DNA of 64,000 nucleotides from Thermovenabulum gondwanense (GTDB taxonomy: Bacteria > Bacillota > Thermosediminibacteria > Thermosediminibacterales > Thermosediminibacteraceae): assembly GCF_001601575.1 (NCBI RefSeq), contig NZ_LOHZ01000032.1:1-64000 (forward strand), written 5' to 3'. The notes under the pieces were generated by a model. That model was given only the letters and a program-made list of their open reading frames with translations. It ran no database searches and was not told the origin of the DNA. Shown in pieces: positions 1 to 8,288 of this stretch (its first letter is position 1; every line of letters starts with the position of its first letter). The position numbers and the translations under genes are program-made.

Positions 1-128
1 TCTATATTTGAACCGGTATAGAATTTTTCGTATCTTTCGGGTGCTTTCGCAATCGTCTTTTTTAAAGTTGTGTCTTCCCATCTTTTTTGTTCTGCTTCTA
101 TCCTGCTAAGGGTTTCTTTGTCAAACAT
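1..128 (-). CDS. Acyl-CoA mutase large subunit (methylmalonyl-CoA mutase type), N-terminal fragment
   Basis: Only the first 42 codons are inside the window; the gene continues past position 1. It starts at ATG 126-128 behind a strong ribosome binding site (CCCTCCT on the plus strand, 138-144). The visible peptide begins MFDKETLSRIEAEQKRWEDT and runs into ERYEKFYTGSNI. This matches the N-terminal arm of B12-dependent acyl-CoA mutase large subunits, which carries a KF-T-SG-x-x-I element just before the RLYTP motif; that motif would fall outside the window. Methylmalonyl-CoA mutase interconverts succinyl-CoA and R-methylmalonyl-CoA. Isobutyryl-CoA or another acyl-CoA mutase cannot be excluded from 42 residues. 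Lying directly downstream of kor and gdhA, it fits a glutamate-to-propionate route. Confidence 0.6.
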   Translation of the reverse strand, partial: MFDKETLSRIEAEQKRWEDTTLKKTIAKAPERYEKFYTGSNI

Positions 129-246
129 TTACAACTACCCTCCTGTCTTTCTTCTATATTTTATAAATTCTATATTTATAAAAAAAATCCTTTAGTAATT
201 TGTAATAACTTACATACCAAAAATGTATAGTTATCATAACTTTTAT

Positions 247-282
247 TTAAAAATCCCTCCCTGAAAAGGGAGGGATTTTTTT
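247..282 (-). terminator. Intrinsic terminator of the kor-gdhA transcript
   Basis: A perfect stem of AATCCCTCCC with GGGAGGGATT around a short TGAAAA loop, with T/A tracts on both sides, starts at the gdhA stop codon. It works as a terminator on the minus strand. Confidence 0.85.
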
Positions 283-1528
283 ATACTCTGCCCCTTACCT
301 TCAGGGCTTCTGCAATCCTCTTTATAGCAACCATGTATGCAGCTTCTCTCATATTTACCCCGTATTCCTTATGTAGGCTGTAAACTTCATTGAAAGCTTT
401 TACCATTAAATGCTCTAACCTTTGATTTACTTCCTCTTCCGTCCAGTAAAAGTTCATTAAGTTCTGTACCCATTCAAAATATGATACAGTTACTCCGCCG
501 GCATTGCACAAAATATCGGGAATTACCAGAACACCCTTCTTGTATAAAATTTCATCTGCTTCAGGTGTGGTGGGGCCATTTGCAGCTTCGCCTATGATTT
601 TTGCTTTGATGTTATCAGCGTTTTTGCTCGTTATTACATTTTCTAATGCAGCTGGTACTAAAATGTCCACATCTAAGGATAGTAATTCATCACTGGTAAT
701 ATCCTTGCTACCAGGGAATCCTTTTACCGTGCCATTTTTGTTCTTATATTCGAGAACAGCTTTAGGATCAAGGCCTTCAGGATTATAGGCACCGCCGCGG
801 GAGTCATTTACAGCAACTATTTTACAGCCCAATTCATTTAAAAGTCTTGCCGCAATGCTTCCTGCATTTCCGAATCCCTGAATTGCCGCGGTAGCATTCT
901 TAAGATCAATTCCCACTCTTTTTGCCGCTTCTCTAATTGTGAACATTGCTCCGCGAGCTGTAGCTTCATTTCTTCCGAGAGAACCTCCAATAACAATTGG
1001 TTTTCCTGTTACAACACCCGGGCAGTAATAACCTCTTAATTTGCTGAATTCATCCATAAACCAGGCCATAACTTGCGCGTTGGTGTAAACATCAGGAGCA
1101 GGAATATCTTTTTCAGGACCTATAATAGGACTGATTGCAGCAAAATATCCTCTGCTCAACCTTTCCAGTTCACCTTTTGAAAGCTCCTTAGGATTAACTT
1201 TGATTCCGCCTTTTCCTCCACCGTAAGGTAACCCTATAACGGCACATTTAAAAGTCATCCATGCAGATAAGGCTTTTACCTCGTCCATTGTTACATCGGG
1301 ATGAAATCTTACTCCACCTTTTGCTGGCCCTAATACTGTGCTGTGCTGCGAACGATATCCTATAAAGGTTTTTACTGAACCATCATCCATTTTTACCGGT
1401 ATTGAAACGGTTAACACTTTCTCCGGTTCTTTTAGTACTTCAAAATAAGAATTTTCTAAACCGAGTTTGTCACATGCAGTTTTTATTTGTTTTTGTACTA
1501 TCTCAAAAGGATTTAAGGTTTCTACCAT
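281..1528 (-). CDS. gdhA: Glutamate dehydrogenase (Glu/Leu/Phe/Val dehydrogenase family)
   Basis: This 415-residue protein has the usual length of hexameric bacterial and archaeal GDH. It catalyses reversible oxidative deamination of glutamate to 2-oxoglutarate and ammonia in the cytoplasm. Visible motifs are the substrate-binding PYGGGKGGI segment with its catalytic lysines (about residue 103), PAPDVYTN (about 143) and the Rossmann dinucleotide loop GFGNAGS (about 217). The ATG is preceded by GAGGGGGAG. It lies 86 bases after korC and ends in a strong terminator. The placement suggests a catabolic GDH feeding 2-oxoglutarate to the adjacent ferredoxin oxidoreductase. NAD versus NADP preference was not determined. 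Confidence 0.95.
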   Translation of the reverse strand: MVETLNPFEIVQKQIKTACDKLGLENSYFEVLKEPEKVLTVSIPVKMDDGSVKTFIGYRSQHSTVLGPAKGGVRFHPDVTMDEVKALSAWMTFKCAVIGLPYGGGKGGIKVNPKELSKGELERLSRGYFAAISPIIGPEKDIPAPDVYTNAQVMAWFMDEFSKLRGYYCPGVVTGKPIVIGGSLGRNEATARGAMFTIREAAKRVGIDLKNATAAIQGFGNAGSIAARLLNELGCKIVAVNDSRGGAYNPEGLDPKAVLEYKNKNGTVKGFPGSKDITSDELLSLDVDILVPAALENVITSKNADNIKAKIIGEAANGPTTPEADEILYKKGVLVIPDILCNAGGVTVSYFEWVQNLMNFYWTEEEVNQRLEHLMVKAFNEVYSLHKEYGVNMREAAYMVAIKRIAEALKVRGRV

Positions 1529-1614
1529 GGTAAACTCCCCCTCTATTTATTTTAATTTTAAAGAGAATAAATTAGAATAAATTTAAATGCTTCCCTCCTT
1601 TCGTAAGTTACTTT

Positions 1615-2154
1615 TTATTTTTTAGCTTCTGCTGCCAGTTCAAAACCTGCGTATAAAGCTTTTTTGTTTAATTCTTCCGTTCCTTTGGGAACTCTTGCTA
1701 ATATAGCAGTTTCTATAGCTTTTTTGCTTACAATACCGGTTAGCTCTGTGATTACTCCCAGGGCCACAATATTTGCTACCATAGACCTTCCAATTTTATT
1801 TTGGGCAGTTTCAATTATCGGAAGCTCATAAATTTTAAAGGGAGAATCTATTTTTGAAAGTAAGGAATCTTTTATTATTATCCCCTTTTCTGAAACATTA
1901 TCTTTAAATTTTTTCAAAGCCTCTTCTGATAAAGCAAGAAGAACATTAGGCTTTGTAACTTTCGGGTAGTCAATTTCACTATTACTTATTATTACTTCAG
2001 CTCTGCTGGCTCCGCCTCGTGCTTCGGGTCCATAAGACTGGGATTGAACAGCATTTTTTCCATCAATAATTGCTGCTTCGGCTAAAATAATACCTGCCAG
2101 AATCAAACCTTGTCCGCCGGAACCACTTAGTCTCAATTCAAATCTATCATCCAT
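1615..2154 (-). CDS. korC: 2-oxoacid:ferredoxin oxidoreductase, gamma subunit
   Basis: This 179-residue protein of the pyruvate/ketoisovalerate oxidoreductase gamma family is probably part of 2-oxoglutarate:ferredoxin oxidoreductase. The N-terminus carries the family signature GSGGQGLILAG (about residues 10-20), followed by QSQSYGPEARGGASRAEVI (about 38-56), which contributes to the CoA-binding and subunit-interface region. It starts one base after korB stops, so translation is probably coupled. It is the last kor gene before gdhA. The 2-oxoglutarate assignment rests on the four-subunit D-A-B-C layout and the gdhA neighbour; a branched-chain or indolepyruvate substrate is less likely. Confidence 0.88.
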   Translation of the reverse strand: MDDRFELRLSGSGGQGLILAGIILAEAAIIDGKNAVQSQSYGPEARGGASRAEVIISNSEIDYPKVTKPNVLLALSEEALKKFKDNVSEKGIIIKDSLLSKIDSPFKIYELPIIETAQNKIGRSMVANIVALGVITELTGIVSKKAIETAILARVPKGTEELNKKALYAGFELAAEAKK

Positions 2155-2155
2155 T

Positions 2156-2974
2156 CTATTCTACCCCCTGAGCATTTTTAATAATTTTCATATATTCTTC
2201 CGTATATTCTGGCGCAGTTTCTTCATAAAATTCTCCCATTACTATTTTGCCTTCTAATTCTTCTTTGCTCATCTTTTCGGCAGCTTTGATTGTAATTGTG
2301 TTATCTCTTAAAATTTCCATCATTTTTACAGGGGAACCTACTTTATTTTTCCTGCCAAAATAAGTGGGACAAATTGTTGCAGCTTCTACCACCGAAAAAC
2401 CTTTGTGAGTAATAGCTTTTTCTATCATCTTTATCAATTGAGGGACATGATAAACTGTACCTCTTGCCACATATGTTGCGCCTGCGGCTTGAGCAAGCTT
2501 GCAAAGATCAAAATTTCTATCAATATTTCCGTAGGGGGCTGTGGTAGCAAAAGCACCTTTTGGAGTCATTGGAGAGTATTGACCACTCGTCATACCGTAT
2601 ATATTATTATTAAAAATAATAGTTGTAATATCTATATTTCTTCTTGCAGAATGAATAAAGTGATTACCGCCAATGGCAGTACAGTCTCCATCTCCCGTTA
2701 AAACAATTACTTTTAATTCGGGATTAGCAAGCTTAATCCCAGTTGCAAAAGCAAGAGCTCTTCCGTGAGTAGTATGAAGGGTATTAAAATTTAAATAACC
2801 CGGAGCGCGAGAAGAACAACCAATACCAGACACTATACAAATTTTATTTTGATCAATATTTAAATTGTCTATAGCTCTTATTACCGCTCCTGTTACTATT
2901 CCATGACCACAACCCGGGCACCATATATGGGGCAATCTTTCGGTCCTATAATATTTCTCAAGGCTTTTACGCAT
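2156..2974 (-). CDS. korB: 2-oxoglutarate:ferredoxin oxidoreductase, beta subunit (TPP-binding)
   Basis: This 272-residue thiamine diphosphate subunit decarboxylates the 2-oxoacid and passes electrons to ferredoxin. Visible are the N-terminal cluster-ligand segment HIWCPGCGHG (about residues 16-25), the GIGCSSRAPGY element (about 50-60), and the TPP/Mg motif VLTGDGDCTAIGGNHFIH (about 90-107) followed by NNNIYGMTSGQ. All are typical of the KorB/VorB family. The start overlaps the end of korA by 8 bases, indicating translational coupling. The cysteines fit a [4Fe-4S] cluster in this subunit. Confidence 0.92.
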   Translation of the reverse strand: MRKSLEKYYRTERLPHIWCPGCGHGIVTGAVIRAIDNLNIDQNKICIVSGIGCSSRAPGYLNFNTLHTTHGRALAFATGIKLANPELKVIVLTGDGDCTAIGGNHFIHSARRNIDITTIIFNNNIYGMTSGQYSPMTPKGAFATTAPYGNIDRNFDLCKLAQAAGATYVARGTVYHVPQLIKMIEKAITHKGFSVVEAATICPTYFGRKNKVGSPVKMMEILRDNTITIKAAEKMSKEELEGKIVMGEFYEETAPEYTEEYMKIIKNAQGVE

Positions 2975-4115
2975 TGTTTAATACCTCCCGAACTTTATTG
3001 ATTACCTCATCGGGGCTAATAAGTTCACCATTAAATTTATTTAATCCGAATATGTTAAACTTTCCTTTTGAAGTAGCTTCAATAGTTTCTATTAATTGAC
3101 CGTAATTCATCTCTGCTACAATTATATTTTTAACACTATCAGGAAGTTCGTTAATCGCCGTTTTAGGGAAGGGCCAAATCGTCTTTAATCTCAATGCTCC
3201 AATTTTTACATTATCATTTCTTAGTATTTTTACCGCTCTTGTAACTGAACGAGCTGTAGAGCCAAAAGAAATTACAACTGTTTCAGCATCTTCCGTATAC
3301 AATTTTTCATAATCTATAATGTCATCTATATTATTTTCTATCTTTTTCATTAATCTTGAAATCAATTTAAAAGTCACTTCAGGGTTAGTGGAAGGAGCAC
3401 CATAAACATCGTGTATTAATCCAGTAACATGATAGGGAAAACCTTCACCAAAATTTACCATAGGGGGAATTCCATCTCCATCCACATCTTCATATGGATT
3501 GTATTTAGTAATCTTTGATAAATCGGGTTTTTTCCTGTTTATTACTTCTACTGTGGAAGGATCGGGTAAAATCACCTTTTCCCTCATATGTCCAATAACT
3601 TCATCCATCAGAAGTATTACTGGAGTTCTGTATTTTTCCGACAAATTAAAAGCACGTACGGTCATATCAAATACTTCTCTCACATAAGATGGAGATAAAA
3701 CGATAATAGGATGGTCACCATGAGTACCCCACCTTGCCTGCATTACGTCTCCTTGAGCAGGAAGAGTAGGAAGCCCGGTACTCGGTCCACCCCTTTGAAC
3801 GTCGACTATAACGCAGGGGACCTCGGTTAAACATGCATAGCCTATGTTTTCTTGTTTTAAAGAAAAACCTGGGCCACTGGTAGCTGTCATGGATTTTAAA
3901 CCCGCAAGGGAAGCACCTATAACAGCCCCCATACTGGCAATTTCATCTTCCATTTGAATAAATTTTCCTCCCACTTTCGGGAGCCTCTCCGCAGCAATTT
4001 CCGCAATTTCTGTAGATGGTGTAATAGGATAACCGGCATAAAAACGCATTCCCGCTACTATTGCACCTTCTACACAGGCTTCATTACCTTGCATTAATAC
4101 AGGCTTATTTGTCAT
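2967..4115 (-). CDS. korA: 2-oxoglutarate:ferredoxin oxidoreductase, alpha subunit
   Basis: This is the alpha subunit of a four-subunit 2-oxoacid:ferredoxin oxidoreductase, which makes succinyl-CoA, CO2 and reduced ferredoxin from 2-oxoglutarate. The sequence shows the early GNEACVEGAIVAGMRFYAGY stretch, PSTEIAE, and the QMEDEIASMGAVIGASLAG block characteristic of KorA. I chose ATG 4113-4115 because AGGTG sits about 9 bases upstream; GTG 4127 and ATG 4124 are in frame but lie on top of the binding site. The start overlaps the korD stop by 11 bases, so the four genes form one coupled operon. Confidence 0.93.
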   Translation of the reverse strand: MTNKPVLMQGNEACVEGAIVAGMRFYAGYPITPSTEIAEIAAERLPKVGGKFIQMEDEIASMGAVIGASLAGLKSMTATSGPGFSLKQENIGYACLTEVPCVIVDVQRGGPSTGLPTLPAQGDVMQARWGTHGDHPIIVLSPSYVREVFDMTVRAFNLSEKYRTPVILLMDEVIGHMREKVILPDPSTVEVINRKKPDLSKITKYNPYEDVDGDGIPPMVNFGEGFPYHVTGLIHDVYGAPSTNPEVTFKLISRLMKKIENNIDDIIDYEKLYTEDAETVVISFGSTARSVTRAVKILRNDNVKIGALRLKTIWPFPKTAINELPDSVKNIIVAEMNYGQLIETIEATSKGKFNIFGLNKFNGELISPDEVINKVREVLNNA

Positions 4116-4314
4116 CTTTATCATCACCTACCACTATAGCATAGTCAGGACACCTTAATTCGCATAATTTACAATTAATACAGGCTTCCGGATTTGCTAC
4201 TACGGGTTTACCGTTTTCGGAGTTAAATACTTTTTTTGGACAAAAAGCAATACATATTCCACATTTTTTGCATGCTTTCAGATCAATCTTAATTTCAACC
4301 TTTTTTTCAGACAC
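4105..4314 (-). CDS. korD: 2-oxoglutarate oxidoreductase ferredoxin-like delta subunit, 2x[4Fe-4S]
   Basis: This 69-residue protein has two ferredoxin cluster motifs, CKKCGICIAFCPKKVF (about residues 15-30) and CINCKLCELRCPDYAI (about 45-60), each CxxCxxCxxxCP. It carries electrons between the catalytic KorAB core and free ferredoxin. It starts with GTG 4312-4314 behind GAGGTGAGA. As first gene of the operon it sets the boundary; a weak promoter candidate lies upstream at 4368-4395. Confidence 0.93.
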   Translation of the reverse strand: MSEKKVEIKIDLKACKKCGICIAFCPKKVFNSENGKPVVANPEACINCKLCELRCPDYAIVVGDDKDDK

Positions 4315-4367
4315 TCTCTCACCTCAAATTCCTTTATTTAAATTATTTTTCTTCGTGTATAATGTAT

Positions 4368-4395
4368 TCTATATAATTTATTTTTATCCTTCCAA
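4368..4395 (-). promoter_or_regulatory. Candidate sigma-A promoter for korDABC
   Basis: TTGGAA (4390-4395) and TATAGA (4368-4373) are separated by 16 bases in the only sizeable gap upstream of korD. The match is modest and other AT-rich hexamers occur nearby. Confidence 0.3.
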
Positions 4396-4448
4396 TTTAT
4401 CTCATTAATAGAAAAAATACAAAAATAATTGATTTGGTGTATACAAAA

Positions 4449-5270
4449 TTATGAAATTATTTTATGATACACATATTCTTTAAGCTTTAGTAAAAAATCA
4501 TAGGGTACAGGGAGACTGCCCAATATTAAAGGTTCTCCGTGGCAATCAGAACCCCCTGTCATAAGTAGGTTGTATTCCTTGGCTAATTCCATAAAAAATC
4601 TTACCGCTTCTTCATTGTGCTCTTTGTGATACACTTCTATTCCTTGTATCCCCTTAAAAATAATTTTTATAATTGATTCTTTATTTTTAATCAATCCCGG
4701 ATGAGCAAGAACAGGAACGCCTCCGCTTTTTTTGATTAGCTCAATTGCCTCCTCGGGCGATAATTTATAACGGGGAACGTAAGCGGGCTTTCCTCTATCT
4801 AAATAAAATGAAAAAGCTTCTTCTACACAGGAAACATAACCTTTTTTTACTAGTACCCTTGCTACATGAGGTCTTCCAATTGAAGGGCCTTCTGCTTCTT
4901 TTTCTACCTCTTCGATTTTTATATCAATTTTAAGTTTATTTAGTTTTTCTACCATATCCTTGATTCTATTTTCCCTTTTTTTCTGTAATTCTCTCAAATT
5001 TTCTTGTAAAAAAGGCTTTTGATAGTCTATATAATATCCCAGAATGTGAATTTCTTCTTCTTCAAAGTCGGTATTAATTTCTATTCCTGGTACAACTTCC
5101 AAAAAAGGATAAAACCTTGCCTTATCTATAGCAAACTTTATTCCATCTACAGTATCATGATCTGTTATAGCAATAGCTTTGAGTTTAAACTCTATTGCCT
5201 TATCAACTATTTCTTCGGGAGTCAGTTTACCATCGGAAAAATTTGTATGAATATGAAGGTCGATTTTCAT
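4449..5270 (-). CDS. PHP-domain phosphoesterase (RNase AM/YciV-like)
   Basis: This 273-residue protein consists of one PHP domain. All four metal-binding motifs are visible: HIHTNFSDG (residues 6-14), ITDHDTVDG (about 36-44), the AHPGL element (about 190) and GGSDCHG near the C-terminus (about 239). The family to which E. coli YciV/RNase AM belongs hydrolyses 3',5'-nucleotide bisphosphates and trims short 5' ends of RNA. Its substrate here is inferred. The ATG has an AAGGAGGAAATACA leader. The gene stands alone between the spoVS terminator and the kor operon. Confidence 0.85.
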   Translation of the reverse strand: MKIDLHIHTNFSDGKLTPEEIVDKAIEFKLKAIAITDHDTVDGIKFAIDKARFYPFLEVVPGIEINTDFEEEEIHILGYYIDYQKPFLQENLRELQKKRENRIKDMVEKLNKLKIDIKIEEVEKEAEGPSIGRPHVARVLVKKGYVSCVEEAFSFYLDRGKPAYVPRYKLSPEEAIELIKKSGGVPVLAHPGLIKNKESIIKIIFKGIQGIEVYHKEHNEEAVRFFMELAKEYNLLMTGGSDCHGEPLILGSLPVPYDFLLKLKEYVYHKIIS

Positions 5271-5290
5271 TGTATTTCCTCCTTGAAATC

Positions 5291-5315
5291 AAAAAAGCCT
5301 GTATAAAACAGGCTA
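5291..5315 (-). terminator. Intrinsic terminator after spoVS
   Basis: The minus strand reads AGCCTGT, loop TTTAT, ACAGGCT, then six T. It separates spoVS from the PHP gene. Confidence 0.85.
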
Positions 5316-5376
5316 TCTAATCTCAAAATTAATTTAAAAACTTTTATGTATATAATGTTCAGTATTATTTATAGGT

Positions 5377-5637
5377 TTATCGAGGTTCTACTATTAATTT
5401 TATTGCTGTTCTTTCCTGGCCTTCTATTTCTATATCGGTAAAAGCGGGAATACAAATCAGGTCAATTCCGCTGGGAGCTACATACCCTCTTGCAATCGCT
5501 ATAGCTTTTACTGCTTGATTAAGTGCTCCGGCGCCTATTACTTGAATTTCTGCAGCTCCTTTTTCTCTAATTACACCAGCTAAAGCCCCGGCTACAGAAT
5601 TTGGATTTGATTTAGCTGACACTTTTAATACTTCCAT
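5377..5637 (-). CDS. spoVS: Stage V sporulation protein S
   Basis: This 86-residue protein begins MEVLKVSAKSNPNSVAGALA and contains GAAEIQVIGAGALNQAVKAI, both nearly invariant in SpoVS. It is a small Alba-like nucleic-acid-binding protein needed for later sporulation stages and for proper septum and coat formation. It follows ymdB, as in Bacillus (rny-ymdB-spoVS), but has its own promoter: a full sigma-H match lies at 5677-5705. The ribosome binding site is AAGGAGGAATTAAAA. It ends in a terminator. Confidence 0.97.
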   Translation of the reverse strand: MEVLKVSAKSNPNSVAGALAGVIREKGAAEIQVIGAGALNQAVKAIAIARGYVAPSGIDLICIPAFTDIEIEGQERTAIKLIVEPR

Positions 5638-5676
5638 TTTTAATTCCTCCTTAAAAATTTTACATTGTTTAATTTA

Positions 5677-5705
5677 TTATTCTCTAAAAAACATAAAATT
5701 CCTTT
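5677..5705 (-). promoter_or_regulatory. Sigma-H promoter of spoVS
   Basis: The minus strand shows AAAGGAATT (5697-5705), an 11-base spacer and AGAGAATAA (5677-5685). Both boxes fit the sigma-H consensus RnAGGAwww and RnnGAATww at every defined position. In Bacillus spoVS is a known sigma-H gene. Confidence 0.75.
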
Positions 5706-5717
5706 TGTTTTTTAAAA

Positions 5718-6506
5718 TTATTTTAATAAATTTATTCTATTAATAGAAGTAGCTCTTCCTGTATTTTCTTCTATTTCTATTAAAACAGAATTTAATTGTG
5801 CTATTCCTTTTGCCACATCAAATCTTGCCGGTAATTGGGTTATAAATTTTTTTATGACACCTTCAACTTCGACTCCTAAAATGGAATTGAAAGCTCCAGT
5901 CATTCCAACATCGGTGATATATGCGGTGCCTCCTGGCAATATTCTTTCATCTGCTGTTTGAACATGAGTATGAGTGCCTATTACGGCAGATACTTTTCCA
6001 TCCAAGTACCAACCCATTGCTTGTTTTTCAGAAGTAGCTTCAGCATGAAAATCGACAATTATAATATTTGTAATAGAACTGATTTTTTCGATTTCTTCTA
6101 TGCAGGTTCTAAAAGGACAATCTAAATTTTGCATGTATGTACGACCGGATATATTAATTATACCAATTTTAAGGTTATTTTTTATCTCTATAATTTTTGA
6201 ACCCTTGCCGGGAGTACCCGGGGGATAATTAAGGGGACGAATAATTCTTTCTTCATTATCGATAAAGGTAAAAATATCTTTATTGTCCCAAACATGGTTG
6301 CCCATGGTAAGAAAATTAACTCCTGTCTCAAAAAGTTCTTCAGCAACTTTTTTCGTTATGCCATTACCTCCGGCTGCATTTTCTCCGTTGGCAATTACAA
6401 AATCAACCGTATACTCCTCAATGATATTCTTTAAATTTTCTTTTAATATATTTCGTCCCGGTCTACCCACGATATCTCCAATGAACAATATTTTCAAACC
6501 TTTCAC
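5718..6506 (-). CDS. ymdB: YmdB-family metallophosphoesterase
   Basis: This 262-residue protein belongs to the TIGR00282 calcineurin-like phosphoesterases; Bacillus YmdB hydrolyses 2',3'-cyclic nucleotides and influences biofilm and late adaptive decisions. Metal-binding motifs are in order: FIGDIVGRPGRN (about residues 8-19), ANGENAAGGNGIT (about 39-51), GNHVWDN (about 67-73), VDFHAEATSEKQ (about 150-161) and GTHTHVQTAD (about 177-186). It lies just downstream of rny, separated by the rny terminator, and keeps the conserved rny-ymdB-spoVS order. Confidence 0.93.
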   Translation of the reverse strand: MKGLKILFIGDIVGRPGRNILKENLKNIIEEYTVDFVIANGENAAGGNGITKKVAEELFETGVNFLTMGNHVWDNKDIFTFIDNEERIIRPLNYPPGTPGKGSKIIEIKNNLKIGIINISGRTYMQNLDCPFRTCIEEIEKISSITNIIIVDFHAEATSEKQAMGWYLDGKVSAVIGTHTHVQTADERILPGGTAYITDVGMTGAFNSILGVEVEGVIKKFITQLPARFDVAKGIAQLNSVLIEIEENTGRATSINRINLLK

Positions 6507-6563
6507 AACCTTTCTTTATTTTTCCCCGAACGATGGAAAAATATTATCCCATTATAATTATCT

Positions 6564-6595
6564 AAAAAAGTGCGCGAAATATTCGCGCACTTTTA
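6564..6595 (-). terminator. Intrinsic terminator after rny
   Basis: The minus strand reads AAGTGCGCGAA, loop TATT, a near-perfect TCGCGCACTT, then T6. The stem overlaps the rny stop codon region. Confidence 0.88.
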
Positions 6596-8131
6596 TTTTG
6601 CATATTCGGTTGCCCTTATTTCTCTTATTACGTTAACCTTTATATGTCCGGGGTATTCCAGTTCTTCTTCAATCCTTTTAGCAATATTTCGAGCAAGTTC
6701 AATGGTTTCAAGGTCGTCGATTTCTTCTGGCTTAACCATAATTCTTATCTCACGACCCGCCTGAATAGCATAGGCTTTTTCTACGCCTTTAAAAGAATTG
6801 GCAATTTCTTCTAATTTTTCCAAGCGTTTTATATATGCTTCAAGAGTTTCCCTTCTTGCTCCGGGTCTTGCCGCAGAAATAGCATCTGCTGCCTGGACAA
6901 GAATAGCTTCAATAGATGTCGGTTCGACGTCATTGTGATGGGATGCAATAGCATTTATGATTACCTGTGATTCTCCAAATTTTTTTACAATCTCGGCACC
7001 TATCAGAGCATGAGGGCCTTCAATATCTTGATCTACACTTTTACCTATATCGTGTAGTAAACCGGCTCTTTTTGTGACCTGAACATCTACTCCTAATTCT
7101 GCAGCCATTGCTGCGGCTATATGAGCAACTTCAATAGAATGTAAAAGCACATTTTGGCCGTAACTTGTCCTGAATTTAAGTTTACCCAGGTATTTTATCA
7201 ATTCAGGATGCAGATTGTGAATGCCGGCATCAAAGGTTGCTTTTTCTCCTTCTTCTCTTATTATATTCTCCACTTCTTTTTGAGCTTTTTCTACCATTTC
7301 TTCTATTCGCGCTGGATGAATTCTACCATCTATTATTAATTTTTCCAGGGCTATCTTTGCTATTTCTCTTTTTACAGGATCAAACGCTGATAATATAACC
7401 GCTTCCGGAGTATCATCGATAATTAAATCTACTCCTGTTAAGGTCTCCAATGCTCTAATATTTCTTCCTTCTCTCCCAATAATTCGACCTTTCATCTCAT
7501 CATTGGGCAAAGTTACCACCGAAACTGTAGTTTCTGCAACGTAATCCGGCGCGCATTTTTGAATTGCATAGGATATGATTTCTTTCGCCTTTTTCTGGGC
7601 TTCTTCTTTTGCCTGGGTTTCAATTTCTTTAATCATCATTGCCATTTCATGACGAATTTCATCACGAACTTTATTTAAGAGATATTCTTTTGCTTCTTCT
7701 GTAGTCATACCGGAAATTCTTTCAAGCTCAGCAACCTGAGTATTGAATAGCTCTTTTACTTTTTCATTTAATCTATTAATCTCCTGTTCTTTTTTTGCTA
7801 CAGATTCTTCTTTTTTCTCTAAAATTTCAGCTTTTCTATCTAAAGCTTCTTCTTTTTGTTGTAACCTTCTTTCAGTTCTCTGCAGTTCATTTCTTCTCTC
7901 TCTGAGTTCTTTTTCAAATTCATTTTTTTGTTTTAGAATTTCTTCCTTGGCCTCGATTAAAGCTTCCTTCTTTAAAGATTCAGCTTTTAACTGAGCATCA
8001 GAAATAATTTTTTTTGCTTCGTCTTCCGCTGATTTAATTTTTGCTTCGGCAATGTATTTTCTTGTAAAATAACCTATAGCAAAGGTTATTAAACCCGTTG
8101 CTCCAACTATAAATACGGTCGAAAAATTAAT
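6593..8131 (-). CDS. rny: Ribonuclease Y (probable ATT start)
   Basis: RNase Y is a membrane-anchored endoribonuclease that starts mRNA decay in Firmicutes. An open frame begins just after TGA 8138-8140 and encodes 512 residues, the family's usual length. In order it shows a transmembrane helix ([18 protein letters not shown]), a long charged coiled coil (about residues 25-195), a KH domain around [15 protein letters not shown], and an HD domain with HDIGKSVDQ. No ATG, GTG or TTG precedes the membrane helix. The best start is ATT 8129-8131, nine bases after GGAGG. The first ATG (7706-7708) would delete anchor and coil and has no suitable context. It is followed by a terminator and ymdB. Confidence 0.88.
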   Translation of the reverse strand: MNFSTVFIVGATGLITFAIGYFTRKYIAEAKIKSAEDEAKKIISDAQLKAESLKKEALIEAKEEILKQKNEFEKELRERRNELQRTERRLQQKEEALDRKAEILEKKEESVAKKEQEINRLNEKVKELFNTQVAELERISGMTTEEAKEYLLNKVRDEIRHEMAMMIKEIETQAKEEAQKKAKEIISYAIQKCAPDYVAETTVSVVTLPNDEMKGRIIGREGRNIRALETLTGVDLIIDDTPEAVILSAFDPVKREIAKIALEKLIIDGRIHPARIEEMVEKAQKEVENIIREEGEKATFDAGIHNLHPELIKYLGKLKFRTSYGQNVLLHSIEVAHIAAAMAAELGVDVQVTKRAGLLHDIGKSVDQDIEGPHALIGAEIVKKFGESQVIINAIASHHNDVEPTSIEAILVQAADAISAARPGARRETLEAYIKRLEKLEEIANSFKGVEKAYAIQAGREIRIMVKPEEIDDLETIELARNIAKRIEEELEYPGHIKVNVIREIRATEYAK

Positions 8132-8190
8132 ATTTACTCACCTCCCCAGAACCCTTTCCTATTTACTTTCATAAATTATTTTATCAAAAT

Positions 8191-8213
8191 AAAAAACCGA
8201 GGGGAACTCGGTC
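8191..8213 (-). terminator. Intrinsic terminator after the recA-split-Rad50 operon
   Basis: The minus strand reads ACCGAG, loop TTCCC, CTCGGT, then T5. It lies downstream of the Rad50 C-terminal gene and upstream of rny. Confidence 0.85.
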
Positions 8214-8288
8214 TTTCCTCCTTAAAGCTTTTTACAATAAAGCTTCAAGTTTATTTTATAATTTTTTAATTTTAATGTCAAGCAAGTG

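Noticed and set aside
6593-7708. RNase Y truncated to a 371-residue protein or frameshifted
   Set aside because: The same frame is open upstream to 8138 and encodes a normal anchor and coiled coil; only the start codon is non-standard.
8212-8222. AAGGAGGAAAG, a strong binding-site-like sequence just before a terminator
   Set aside because: No start codon follows within range before the hairpin, so I could not support a leader peptide.
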